The position numbers and the translations under genes are program-made. The notes beneath the pieces are model-generated. The model had not been told where the DNA came from and did no database searches. It saw nothing but the letters and a program-made list of their open reading frames with translations. This document shows, one piece after another, positions 35,559 through 43,579 of a stretch of 64,000 nucleotides of DNA; positions within the stretch are counted from its first letter, which is position 1, and each line of letters begins with the position of its first letter. The stretch covers positions 62,001-126,000 of the forward strand of contig NZ_CP050177.1 of NCBI RefSeq assembly GCF_011694815.1, in the 5' to 3' direction. Source of the DNA: Streptomyces liangshanensis. GTDB lineage: Bacteria; Actinomycetota; Actinomycetes; Streptomycetales; Streptomycetaceae.

Positions 35559-36020
35559 ATGGCATCACCATCACCTCGTCCGTCGTCGACCATCGAGGAC
35601 CACCCGGACATCCGCGCCTTGCAGGCGCGTTCCGAGCAGGCGATCGCGACTCCTGTCGCGCAGGCCGTGCAGGCGCTGAGCCTGCTGGCCGGCCTCTTCC
35701 TGGCGGCCTCGCCCTGGATAGTCGGCTTCAGCGGACTGACGACCCTCACCATCACCAACCTGATCGCCGGTATCGCGTTCACGCTGTTGACCCTGGGGTT
35801 CGGATCCGCGGCCTACGAGCGGACCCACGGCATGGGGTGGGCCGCGCTGGGGATCGGCGTGTGGACGATCATCGCCCCGTGGGTGGTCGCCGGGAACGTG
35901 ACCACCACGAGGACCATGGCCAGCAACGTGGCGGTGGGAGCCGTGTGCGTCTGCCTCGCCCTCGCGACGGCCGTGTTGGGGATGACCGGCCGCCGGAGCA
36001 GGAGCCGCGCACGCGGCTGA
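35559..36020 (+). CDS. SPW-repeat membrane protein
   Basis: Membrane protein of 153 residues. After a hydrophilic N-terminus (about 45 residues) come four hydrophobic segments; the first holds the repeat motif ASPWIVGFS near 48 and the third holds its diverged copy APWVVAGN near 108. SPW proteins are small actinobacterial membrane proteins without a known function, often near stress genes, as here next to Asp23. ATG with AGAAGGAG nine bases upstream. The region before it (35455-35505) is the most AT-rich stretch in the neighbourhood (for example ACTTTTTACCTTTTGGGG) and likely holds the promoter. Confidence 0.85.
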   Translation: MASPSPRPSSTIEDHPDIRALQARSEQAIATPVAQAVQALSLLAGLFLAASPWIVGFSGLTTLTITNLIAGIAFTLLTLGFGSAAYERTHGMGWAALGIGVWTIIAPWVVAGNVTTTRTMASNVAVGAVCVCLALATAVLGMTGRRSRSRARG

Positions 36021-36040
36021 CCCCGAACGGTCCCCGTCGA

Positions 36041-36069
36041 CCGCCCGGCCGCGTCACGCGGCCGGGCGG
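36041..36069. terminator. Bidirectional terminator hairpin containing the methyltransferase stop codon
   Basis: CCGCCCGGCCGCG and CGCGGCCGGGCGG form a perfect 13-base stem. The three-base loop (36054-36056) is the TGA stop codon of the convergent methyltransferase gene read on the minus strand. It lies 21 bases after the SPW gene stop. Confidence 0.8.
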
Positions 36070-36875
36070 CGCGCGATCACCCCGAACATGGTCACCGACA
36101 TGTGCAACGCGCCGCGCTCCGCCGCCTCCTCGAGGTCCGCGTAGAGCCGGTCGCGCTGGCGCTCGGTGATCAACTCCCGTCGTACGCCCGCCTCGCCGAG
36201 CATCCTGATGAGCGGCTGGTTGACCACGTCGTGGCGCTGGATCAGCGCCTGCGAGCCCAGGTCGTCGATCTCCAGCCCCACGGCGGCGAGTTGACCCGCC
36301 AGCGCGCGCCCGGCGTGCGGGTTGGCGGCCGCGGCCCGCGCGCCGCCCATGACGGCCGCCACCACCTCGGTGTCGCCGGGGTGCAGGATCGAGGTCGCCC
36401 AGTCCGTGTCGAGGAGCGCGACGCGCCCGCCGGGCCGCAGGATCCGGGCGATCTCGGCGGCCGCCCTCTCCGGGTCGTCCAGGTGCTGGAACACGCGCTC
36501 GCAGTGGACCACGTCCGCCTCGCCGTCACCGAGCGGGAGCGCCTGCGCCCGCCCGTCCACGAAACGCGCGGAACTGCCCTCGGCCGCGGCGCGTTCCTCG
36601 GCCACCGCCCGCAGGCCCGCGTGCGGTTCCACCCCGACGGCGTCCCCGGCGGCGGTCACCGCCGCCGCCAGCACCCGCGTCTCCGAGCCGGTGCCCGACC
36701 CGATGTCCACGGCGCGCTCGCCGGGACGCGCGGCCAGGGCGCGGTGCGCCCACGCGCGCAGGCGCCGTACCCCGGCGGAAGCCGCCTGCGCGTCGAGCGC
36801 GGCGGCCGGCCGCCCGGCGTCGGAGCCGGCCCTGTTGTCGGAGTGGAAGGCGGACGTGGGCCGGGAGTCGCTCAT
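36054..36875 (-). CDS. SAM-dependent class I methyltransferase
   Basis: Protein of 273 residues with a Rossmann methyltransferase core: motif I ERAVDIGSGTGSE near 54, motif II GVEPHAGL, the acidic VHCERVFQHLDDPERAAAE, and RPGGRVALLDTDW near 145. The C-terminal region (GSQALIQRHDVVNQPLI, ALHMSVTMFGVIARRPA) matches UbiE/COQ5-like small-molecule methyltransferases. The acceptor is unknown. The ATG at 36875 is followed by a short flexible N-terminus. The 3' end of the gene lies in a terminator hairpin. Confidence 0.85.
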   Translation of the reverse strand: MSDSRPTSAFHSDNRAGSDAGRPAAALDAQAASAGVRRLRAWAHRALAARPGERAVDIGSGTGSETRVLAAAVTAAGDAVGVEPHAGLRAVAEERAAAEGSSARFVDGRAQALPLGDGEADVVHCERVFQHLDDPERAAAEIARILRPGGRVALLDTDWATSILHPGDTEVVAAVMGGARAAAANPHAGRALAGQLAAVGLEIDDLGSQALIQRHDVVNQPLIRMLGEAGVRRELITERQRDRLYADLEEAAERGALHMSVTMFGVIARRPAA

Positions 36876-37016
36876 GGCGGCAAGCCTAGAGGGGGCGGTG
36901 CGCCGCCGACCGGCGGCCTCTGACGGGGCATCCGGGTGACGTTTCCGTGTTCGTCCCGACGCCGGGTCGCGCCACGTGTCATAAGGAGGTACCACCCCTC
37001 AGGGAAAGAAGGAACT

Positions 37017-37394
37017 GTGTACGAACTGCGCATCAAGCGTCGGATCACCGCGGCCCTCGCCGTCGCCATCCTCGCGGGCTCGGGTGCCATGGTCGCCACC
37101 CCCGCCGCGGCGACGGGCACGACCACGCCGCCGGAGGCCACCACGGCGGTCGCAGCGCTCCCCAAGGGCAAGGTCGTCTCCCGCCTCCCGCTGAGCATCC
37201 GCGAGAGGCCCACGACCAACTCCCGGTACCTCGGCAGCTTCCAGCCGGGCACGATCATCACCCTGTACTGCAAGACCCGCGGCCAGAACGTCGACGGGAA
37301 CAACCTCTGGTACCTGCTCGGCGGCTCGAAGCCGGGCTGGGTCTCGGCCCGCTACGTGCAGAACCTGTCGCCGGTCTCGTACTGCCGGTTCTGA
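37017..37394 (+). CDS. Secreted SH3-domain protein
   Basis: Small exported protein of 125 residues. It has a signal peptide (MYELRIKRRITAALAVAILA, cleavage near AAAT at 36) and one bacterial SH3-like domain of about 75 residues, with PLSIRERPTTNSRYLGSFQ, TLYCKTRG, NLWYLLG, PGWVSARYV and a terminal VSYCRF. The two cysteines probably pair. Bacterial SH3 domains usually bind the cell wall or peptides. GTG start with AAGGA four bases upstream. A stronger site AAGGAGGT lies farther up (36983-36990) but no start fits it. Confidence 0.8.
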   Translation: MYELRIKRRITAALAVAILAGSGAMVATPAAATGTTTPPEATTAVAALPKGKVVSRLPLSIRERPTTNSRYLGSFQPGTIITLYCKTRGQNVDGNNLWYLLGGSKPGWVSARYVQNLSPVSYCRF

Positions 37395-37422
37395 GGACCC
37401 CGACAACCCCGACAACACGGAC

Positions 37423-37466
37423 GAGCGCCGGACCGCCGACGGACCACCGCCGACGGCCCGGCGCTC
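37423..37466 (+). terminator. Hairpin terminator after the SH3 protein gene
   Basis: GAGCGCCGG (37423-37431) and CCGGCGCTC (37458-37466) are perfect nine-base arms around a 26-base loop, 28 bases after the stop. Confidence 0.6.
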
Positions 37467-37560
37467 CCGTTCCCGCACTCGGTGCGACCGCCGGTGGGCG
37501 CAGGGTGATGGGCGCTAAAATAGCTCACGTGTTCGGTTACTCGGGTTTACGCTGGGGTGC

Positions 37561-38190
37561 ATGTCGGTACATCTCCAGCCTTCTCTCTTCGACCAGACCG
37601 AGCAGCCGCGCCTGGGGGCGCTCGGCGGGCTTCGGCGGAGCGTGCTGGGGGACGGGGCGTGGATCGACCTGCTGCCCGGTTGGCTGAGCGGGGCGGACGG
37701 CCTGTTCGAGGAGCTGGTGGCCGGGGTGCCGTGGCATGCCGAGCGGCGTCGGATGTACGACCGGGAGGTGGCCGTACCGCGCCTGCTGTCGTTCTACCGG
37801 GCCGGCGACACCCTCCCGCACCCCGTCCTGGACGAGGCGCGTGCGGCTCTGGGCGTCCACTACGCGGCCGAGCTGCGGGAGCCGTTCGCCACGGCGGGGC
37901 TCTGCTACTACCGGGACGGCCGCGACAGCGTCGCCTGGCACGGGGACCGGACCGGGCGGGGGTCCACCGAGGACACCATGGTCGCGATCCTGTCCGTCGG
38001 CGAGCCGCGCGATCTGGCGCTGCGGCCGCGCGGGGGCGGCGGCACCGCGCGGCGGGTGCCGCTGGGGCACGGCGACCTGATCGTGATGGGCGGCTCCTGC
38101 CAGCGGACCTGGGAGCACGCGATCCCCAAGACGGCACGCGGTGTGGGGCCGCGGATCAGCGTCCAGTTCCGGCCGGAGGGCGTGAGCTGA
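37561..38190 (+). CDS. AlkB-like 2-oxoglutarate/Fe(II) dioxygenase
   Basis: Enzyme of 209 residues of the AlkB family, which removes alkyl groups from damaged DNA or RNA bases by oxidation. Iron ligands: His and Asp in VAWHGDRTG near 121-124 and His in TWEHAIPK near 182. The 2-oxoglutarate-binding arginines are in PRISVQFRPEG near the end (R-x5-R). Substrate-side features include PRLLSFYRAG and LCYYRDGRDS. The upstream AT-rich element TAAAATAGC (37515-37523) is a possible -10 region. Stop is 32 bases from the end of the convergent GntR gene. Single gene. Confidence 0.88.
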   Translation: MSVHLQPSLFDQTEQPRLGALGGLRRSVLGDGAWIDLLPGWLSGADGLFEELVAGVPWHAERRRMYDREVAVPRLLSFYRAGDTLPHPVLDEARAALGVHYAAELREPFATAGLCYYRDGRDSVAWHGDRTGRGSTEDTMVAILSVGEPRDLALRPRGGGGTARRVPLGHGDLIVMGGSCQRTWEHAIPKTARGVGPRISVQFRPEGVS

Positions 38191-38222
38191 GACCGTGAGC
38201 CGGGACAGGGCCCCACGGGCGT

Positions 38223-38939
38223 CTACGGGCCGCCGTGGAATTCCAGCGACAGCTGGAAGTGGCCGGGGTCGAGCAGGCTGACGACGTGCTCGACGAAAAA
38301 GCCGTCGGACGCGTAGCTGGTGCGCTGGACGTCCAGGAACCAGTCGCCCGGCTCCCGCCGCAGCAGCTCCGCCTCGCGGGCGTCGATCCGGCGGCCGCCG
38401 AGGCGCTGCTCCCCGTGGTCGGGGTGGAGCCCCGCCTGCCGCATCACTTCCGTGAGGGACATCTCGGCGGGCCCCTCCCGGGGCAGTTCGCGCACCCCGG
38501 GGACCGGGGGCAGGAAGCTGCGCTCGTACGAGACGACGCTGCCGTCGTCGGTCAGCTCCCTGATCCGGGCGACCCGGACGAAGACGGGGGACTCCACGCC
38601 CAGCCGCTCGGCCAGCGCGTCGTCGTTGACCTCCTCGACGGTGATCGTCCGGACGCGGGAGTCGATGCCCTGGTCGGCCAGGGCGCGTGCCCACCCCAGG
38701 GGGGTGTCCAGGGGGCGGCCGTCGAACAGGACGTACGATCCCTTGCCGCCGCGGGTGACGATGAGGCCGGCCTCGTTCAGCTCCGCCAGGGCGGCGCGTA
38801 CGGTGGTGCGGCTCACGGCGAAGCGTTCGGCCAGGGCGTTCTCCCCCGGCAACTGCTCACCGGGCCGCCGGCCGCCGCTGCGGATCTCCTTGGCCAGCGC
38901 CTCGGAGATCTTCTGGTGCTTGAGCCAGATCCCGCTCAT
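38223..38939 (-). CDS. GntR/HutC-family transcriptional regulator
   Basis: Regulator of 238 residues. The winged helix-turn-helix spans about 5-70 (KISEALAKEIRSG, LAERFAVSRTTVRAALAELN and GLIVTRGGKGSYV). A UTRA ligand domain fills the rest (VRTITVEEV, FVRVARIRELTDDG, VSYERSFLPPV, GDWFLDVQRTSYASDGFFVEHV). HutC-type members bind sites with a GTNTAGAC core and respond to small metabolites. It lies 87 bases after the NCS1 permease gene on the same strand, and a GTCTAGAC palindrome precedes the permease, so it likely controls uptake of the same compound it senses. ATG with GGGAGAG upstream. Confidence 0.92.
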   Translation of the reverse strand: MSGIWLKHQKISEALAKEIRSGGRRPGEQLPGENALAERFAVSRTTVRAALAELNEAGLIVTRGGKGSYVLFDGRPLDTPLGWARALADQGIDSRVRTITVEEVNDDALAERLGVESPVFVRVARIRELTDDGSVVSYERSFLPPVPGVRELPREGPAEMSLTEVMRQAGLHPDHGEQRLGGRRIDAREAELLRREPGDWFLDVQRTSYASDGFFVEHVVSLLDPGHFQLSLEFHGGP

Positions 38940-39026
38940 GTCGTCTCTCCCGCGAGCTTCTCGGGGGTGGGGGCCCGGGACGTACGCGCGCGGTGGTGCC
39001 CGGTCCGCGTCCGTCCCGTACGGAAC

Positions 39027-40541
39027 TCATACCGGCAGCTTGTCCCCGATCGTCGCCGGGCGCCGCTCCTGGGCGCGCACGCGGCCGCGCGCGAGGAGCA
39101 GATATCCGGCGAAGCAGAGGACCAGGGCGGCCAGCACGCCCAGGTTGGCGAAGGCCCAGGCGCCGGTCTTGCCGCCGAGGCCGAAGGGGCCGAGGAGATA
39201 GCCCTGCCAGTTGAGCCAACTGGCGGCGGCATTGGTGACCAGCCCCCAGCCGAGCGCGGTGGCGACGACGGTGAGCACCAGCGGCACCCACGCGACGTCG
39301 CCGTAGCGGCCCCGGGGGCGGAACAGGTCGAGGTCGTCGTACGCCCGGCGGCGCAGCAGCAGGTCGGCGAGCATCACTCCGCACCAGGCCGCGACAGGGA
39401 CGCCGAGGGTGGTCAGGAAGCCGGTGAACTGGCCGAGGAAGTTGTTGGCGAAAAAGACGATGTAGACCGATCCCGCCACCATGAGGACGCCGTCGAACAG
39501 GGCGGCGAGGTAGCGGGGCACCCGCAGGCCCGCCGAGAGCAGCGCGAGGCCCGAGGAGTAGATGTCCAGCACCGCGCCGCCGACCAGGCCGAGGACGGCG
39601 ACGATCGCGAACGGGACGAGGAACCAGGTTGGCAGGATCGTGGTGAGCGCGCCGATGGGGTCGGCGGCGACGGCCGTGTTGAGGCTCTTGGAGGAGCCGG
39701 CCAGCAGCAGGCCGAAGACCAGCAGGACCACCGGTGCGGCGGAGGCGCCGACGGTGGTCCAGCCGATCACTCCGCGCGTCGAGGAGCGGCGGGGCAGGTA
39801 GCGGGAGTAGTCGGCGGCGGCGTTGACCCACCCCAGGCCGAAGCCGGTCAGCAGGAAGACGAGCGCGCCGATGAACTCCTCGGCGGAGCCGCCGGGGACG
39901 GCGCTGACCGTGTGCCAGTGGATGTGGTCGGCGACGAGCCCGATGTAGACGAGGGTGAGGACGCCCGTGACCACGGTGATCACGGTCTGGAGCCGCATGA
40001 TGAGGTCGAAGCCCATCACGCCGCCGACCACGACGAGCGCGCTGATGAGGATCAGCGCGACGACCTTGGTCCCGGTCCCGCCGCCCCAGCCGAGCCGTCC
40101 GAGGACCGTCGCGGTGGCGAGGGTGGCGAGCGCGGTGAGGACGGTCTCCCAGCCGACGGTGAGCACCCAGGAGATGGCCGACGGCAGCCGGTTCCCCCGC
40201 ACCCCGTAGGCGGCGCGGCTGAGCACCATCGTCGGCGCGGAGCCGCGTTTGCCGGCGACCGCGATGAAGCCGCAGAGGAGGAAGGAGGCGATGATGCCGA
40301 CCAGCCCGGCGATCAGGGCCTGCCAGAAGGAGATGCCGAAGCCGAGCGCGAAGGAGCCGTAACTCAGCCCGAGGATCGAGACGTTGGCCCCGAACCAGGG
40401 CCAGAAGAGCTGGCGCGGACTGCCCTTGCGCTCCGCGTCGCCGATCACGTCCAGGCCGTGGGTCTCCACCTGGAGCTGCCGCCCGGATCCGGATCCAGGT
40501 TCGGGTTCGGGGCCGGGTCCGCTGTCGAGAGTGCCTGCCAT
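39027..40541 (-). CDS. NCS1-family permease (cytosine/purine/hydantoin type)
   Basis: Membrane transporter of 504 residues with about 12 hydrophobic segments, the size of NCS1 carriers. Motifs: QLFWPWFGANVSILGLSYG near 43-61, LVGIIASFLLCGF, the GSAPTMVLSRAAYG motif near 101, FLLTGFGLGWVNAAADYSRY near 229 and a late ADLLLRRRAYDDLDLF. It would import a nucleobase, hydantoin, vitamin or related compound with Na or H. The N-terminus has a Gly/Pro/Ser run. Operator and promoter lie in the 130 bases upstream, and the GntR regulator follows on the same strand. Confidence 0.9.
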   Translation of the reverse strand: MAGTLDSGPGPEPEPGSGSGRQLQVETHGLDVIGDAERKGSPRQLFWPWFGANVSILGLSYGSFALGFGISFWQALIAGLVGIIASFLLCGFIAVAGKRGSAPTMVLSRAAYGVRGNRLPSAISWVLTVGWETVLTALATLATATVLGRLGWGGGTGTKVVALILISALVVVGGVMGFDLIMRLQTVITVVTGVLTLVYIGLVADHIHWHTVSAVPGGSAEEFIGALVFLLTGFGLGWVNAAADYSRYLPRRSSTRGVIGWTTVGASAAPVVLLVFGLLLAGSSKSLNTAVAADPIGALTTILPTWFLVPFAIVAVLGLVGGAVLDIYSSGLALLSAGLRVPRYLAALFDGVLMVAGSVYIVFFANNFLGQFTGFLTTLGVPVAAWCGVMLADLLLRRRAYDDLDLFRPRGRYGDVAWVPLVLTVVATALGWGLVTNAAASWLNWQGYLLGPFGLGGKTGAWAFANLGVLAALVLCFAGYLLLARGRVRAQERRPATIGDKLPV

Positions 40542-40554
40542 CGCCGACCTGCCT

Positions 40555-40562
40555 GTCTAGAC
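40555..40562 (-). promoter_or_regulatory. GTCTAGAC palindrome, GntR/HutC-type operator of the permease-regulator unit
   Basis: A perfect eight-base palindrome sits 13 bases upstream of the permease start. Minus-strand context is ACACGTCTAGACAGGC, which shares its GTCTAGAC core with HutC-type sites, including the DasR site of streptomycetes. The downstream gene pair encodes a HutC-type regulator. Confidence 0.6.
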
Positions 40563-40669
40563 GTGTTCAGTCGAGAATAGGGTTCGGTATCCCACGTCGT
40601 CAACAAGTCGTCAAGGACCCGTGCAGTCTCCACATACATCCCGGCGGGCATCCGGGCGGCGGGCGCGGG

Positions 40670-41284
40670 TCAGTAGTTCCCTCCCCCGCAGCTGTGGCCG
40701 CCGCAACTGTGCCCGCCGTCGGAACCGCCGTCCGTGTCGCCGTGCCCGTGCGAGTCCGAGGCCCGGTCGAGGGCCTTCGCCATCCGCAGCAGGGACTTGC
40801 CGAGGCCGGTCGGCAGGGTCGCGGCCGTGACCGTGGCGCGGAACCGCGCGTCGGGGAGCGCGGCGGGGCCCTCGAAGACGTACGCCGGGAGGGTCCCCGC
40901 CTGCCGGGCGGCTTCCAGGCGGCGGCGCCCGGCCCGGGTGAGGCCGCGCCGGCGGGTGCGCAGACCGTACGAGACGAGCCGGTGCCCGATCGCCTCCGTC
41001 ACGGGGTCCTTGGCGACGCCCGCGAGCACGGCGGCGAGGCCCCTCCCCCGCGGGCAGAGCGCGATCAGCGCGTCCTCGACGGGGTGCCGGGGGTCGGCCG
41101 GCGGCCCCGCGTACTCGAAGCGGGCCCGGACGCGTGAGCCGCGTACCAGAACCAGCCCCCGGTCCCGCAGTCCGGCCAGAGCGGTCTCGGCCACCCGCGG
41201 CGGGCCGCCGGCGAGATGGGCGATGTCGTACGGATCGAGTGCCGGAACGGCTGTCGTGACACGCCGCCGGAAGATGGCCGCCAT
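40670..41284 (-). CDS. TIGR04222-like protein with Gly/Cys/His-rich tail, function unknown
   Basis: Protein of 204 residues. The N-terminal part reads ALDPYDIAHLAGGPPRVAET, like the TIGR04222 domain, and a helical middle follows (LAAVLAGVAKDPVTEAIGHR, RRRGLTRAGRRRLEAARQAG). It ends in a His/Gly/Asp-rich run and two copies of HSCGG. This tail could bind metal or carry a lipid or redox role. Known TIGR04222 proteins are usually membrane-associated; here no clear membrane segment is seen. The ATG has GGGGGAT upstream. Function is unknown. Confidence 0.6.
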   Translation of the reverse strand: MAAIFRRRVTTAVPALDPYDIAHLAGGPPRVAETALAGLRDRGLVLVRGSRVRARFEYAGPPADPRHPVEDALIALCPRGRGLAAVLAGVAKDPVTEAIGHRLVSYGLRTRRRGLTRAGRRRLEAARQAGTLPAYVFEGPAALPDARFRATVTAATLPTGLGKSLLRMAKALDRASDSHGHGDTDGGSDGGHSCGGHSCGGGNY

Positions 41285-41519
41285 GGAAGATCCCCCGTTC
41301 GTCCAGGTGGTGCCCCTGTCCTCAGTGTCGTCCCGGCGCGCGTCTCCCACACCTCCCCGGCGCTTTCCCAGCGGAAGATCTGAGCTTCGCCGCCCCGCAC
41401 GCCACGATTGGGTCGACGTTGTGTCCCGGACCGGTAACCGGCTGAGGATTCAAGGGGGTTGCCCACGTGTGAGGATTAGGCGCTCCGGCAGAGACGGAGC
41501 ACGCACCACGAGGAGATCC

Positions 41520-42128
41520 ATGTTGTTCCGCAAGCACACAGGGACGATCGCGGCGACGGCCGTCATAGGCGCCATGCTGCTGACGGCGTGCGGCGACGGT
41601 GCGGACGGGACCTCGGACCGCGCCGCGAGCGCCGGCCGGGCCCTGCTCTCGAACCTGAGCTTCCTGGCGGGTACCGCCGAGGAGAACCACGCTCCGGCGA
41701 AGACCGGCGACTGGGCGAACGTGCCCGGCACGCCGGTCGTGTCGGAGGTGGCGAAGAAGTGGGTGCAGCTGACCGCCGTCAAGACGGGGAGCCCGGACTC
41801 GAACGTCGTCAACGGCGCGGGATTCACGCTGTACCGGTTCGACAAGGACGGGGCGAGCCCCTCGAAGTCGAACTGCGACGACACCTGCACCGACACCTGG
41901 CCGCCGGTGCTCATCGCGCCGAAGGGGAAGATCTTCGTCGACGGCGTCGACCAGGCGGACGTCGGGGTGGTCAAGCGGGACGACGGGAGTCTCCAGGTGA
42001 CCCTGTCGGGACAGCCGGTCTACCGGTACAGCGGGGACCAGGAGCCCGGGGACGTCGAGGGGTACGGGGTCGACGGGACGTGGTTCAGCGTCACCCCGGA
42101 CGGCATGGCGGGGGTCGAGGAGAACTGA
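41520..42128 (+). CDS. Lipoprotein with secreted-repeat (COG4315) domains
   Basis: Lipoprotein of 202 residues: signal and lipobox LLTAC with the lipidated Cys at 24. Two repeats of the secreted family of unknown function follow. The first contains GFTLYRFDKDGASPSKSNCDDTCTDTWPPVL near 100-130 and the second SGQPVYRYSGDQEPGDVEGYG near 160-180. The CDDTC pair is a typical pattern. Such proteins are common in actinomycetes and have been suggested to bind metal or haem or interact with the envelope, but no function is established. ATG with GAGGAGATCC just upstream. Confidence 0.85.
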   Translation: MLFRKHTGTIAATAVIGAMLLTACGDGADGTSDRAASAGRALLSNLSFLAGTAEENHAPAKTGDWANVPGTPVVSEVAKKWVQLTAVKTGSPDSNVVNGAGFTLYRFDKDGASPSKSNCDDTCTDTWPPVLIAPKGKIFVDGVDQADVGVVKRDDGSLQVTLSGQPVYRYSGDQEPGDVEGYGVDGTWFSVTPDGMAGVEEN

Positions 42129-42279
42129 CCGCCCGCGCCGCCGGGCACGCGGGGGCGCGGGTCGGACCGGGCCCCGGGCGCCCGGCGGGGGCGGTGGTGG
42201 CGGCCGTACGGGGCACTTCCCTCACCCGACCGGGCGCGTCCCGCTTGGCGGTACGGGCCCGGGGGTCCAGGTTGGGGGG

Positions 42280-43008
42280 ATGTGGCCCCGCAAGATCAGG
42301 CAGGGGTTGGCGCTTCTGCCGCTGGCACTGGTGGTGACGTGCGACGCTCCGGAGAGCAGGACACCGGAGCCACGGCACCACGATGTCCGGGTCGGCCCGG
42401 CGGCGCCGCGGCCTGCCATCATCGGGCGGTCGGTGTGGCACGCGGACGAGAAGGCCGTACGCGAGAAGCCCACGTACACCGGGGCGGTGGAGGCGGTCTT
42501 CCTCCACCACACCAACCACTCCAACAGCTACGACTGCCGCACGGACGTGCCCGGGATGCTGCGCTCCATGCAGGAGCACCACATCCATGACATGGGGTGG
42601 AACGACCTGGGCTACAACTTCGTCGTGGACCGCTGCGGGAACATCTACGAGGGACGCGCCGGGGGCGTGGACCGGCCGGTGCGCGGGGCCCACGCGAAGG
42701 GGTTCAACGGGCGGAGCCTCGGGATCGCGGCGCTCGGCCACTTCGGGAGCGGCCAGGAGGTGCCGCCCGCGATGCTGGAGTCGATCGCCGCGGTCGCGGC
42801 GTGGAAGCTGCCGCGCGGGGTGAATCCCGAGGGGCATGTGCGGATGGTGTCCAACAACGACGGGAGCCGCTTCCCGAAGGGGAAGCCCGCGGAGCTGAAC
42901 GTGATCTCGGGTCACCGGGACGAGTACGAGACGCAGTGCCCCGGCGAGGCGCTCTACGCGCAGATCCCGCACCTGCGGGAGATGGTGGCGCGGCTGCGGA
43001 AGAGGTGA
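42280..43008 (+). CDS. Secreted PGRP-type N-acetylmuramoyl-L-alanine amidase
   Basis: Enzyme of 242 residues that cleaves the amide between muramic acid and the stem peptide. After a hydrophobic N-terminus (LALLPLALVVTCDAP; a signal, with a poor lipobox), the amidase_2/PGRP domain runs about 48-240. Zinc ligands are likely His in VFLHHTNH near 75, His in RGAHAKGFNGRSLGIAALG and Cys in YETQCPGEAL near 225. Core motifs include HHIHDMGWNDLGYNFVVDRC and GNIYEGRAGG. Start placed at the only suitable ATG; its purine run is very close. It may be cotranscribed with the lipoprotein gene 150 bases upstream. Confidence 0.88.
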   Translation: MWPRKIRQGLALLPLALVVTCDAPESRTPEPRHHDVRVGPAAPRPAIIGRSVWHADEKAVREKPTYTGAVEAVFLHHTNHSNSYDCRTDVPGMLRSMQEHHIHDMGWNDLGYNFVVDRCGNIYEGRAGGVDRPVRGAHAKGFNGRSLGIAALGHFGSGQEVPPAMLESIAAVAAWKLPRGVNPEGHVRMVSNNDGSRFPKGKPAELNVISGHRDEYETQCPGEALYAQIPHLREMVARLRKR

Positions 43009-43114
43009 CCCGGCGGGGGCCGGCCCTGGCGGTCGGGGCGTGCGTCCGCGGCCGGTGGTGGCGATACCCTTCCCCCTGCGATCCGGACCTCGACCGCAAG
43101 GGACCGACAGCCTG

Positions 43115-43513
43115 ATGACCGAGCACAACGCGGACCTCGTGGCCTTCGTACGCGCACGCCTCGACGACGAGGAGCGGCTGGCCGAGGCGGCCGGTGGCGC
43201 CGGCTGGCACCACCCCCCGGGGTCGTCGGGCGAGGTGCACGACAGCCTCGGCGCGATCGCGTTCAGTGTCCGGACCCGGGGCTTCGACGAGCACATCGCG
43301 CGCCAGGACCCGGCGCGGACGCTGCGGCGGATCGGGTCGAGCCGTGTCCTGCTCGACCAGTACGTCCCCCTGGCCGGCCTCGACGTGGACTCCCCCGCGT
43401 CCGACTACGCTTCGGGGCGCGCGGTCGGTCTCGGCTTCGCCGTGCGGCAGTTGGCGGCGGAACACGCCGACCACCCGGACTACCGGGCGAGTTGGCTGCC
43501 GCGGTTCACGTAG
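43115..43513 (+). CDS. DUF6221-like small protein
   Basis: Charged soluble protein of 132 residues that I recognise as a DUF6221-type hypothetical protein: DLVAFVRARLDDEERLAEAA at the start and GFAVRQLAAEHADHPDYRASWLPRF at the end. These small proteins are frequent in Streptomyces, have no known function and often occur in several copies. The ATG at 43115 has AAGGGA 11 bases upstream. Confidence 0.72.
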   Translation: MTEHNADLVAFVRARLDDEERLAEAAGGAGWHHPPGSSGEVHDSLGAIAFSVRTRGFDEHIARQDPARTLRRIGSSRVLLDQYVPLAGLDVDSPASDYASGRAVGLGFAVRQLAAEHADHPDYRASWLPRFT

Positions 43514-43579
43514 AGGGTCGTCGTCACACCGCCGCGGCGGCCGGTTCCGGGTGGTGGCGAACGCCGGTGGGGCGGCCTC

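Noticed and set aside
36983..36990. Consensus AAGGAGGT ribosome binding site upstream of the SH3 protein gene
   Set aside because: No start codon lies at a usable distance (the nearest GTG is 26 bases away and has its own AAGGA), so I treat it as unused.
42174..42185. Perfect 12-base palindrome CCGGGCGCCCGG after the secreted-repeat lipoprotein gene
   Set aside because: It has no loop and consists only of G and C in a GC-rich gap. It may contribute to a terminator but is not convincing alone.
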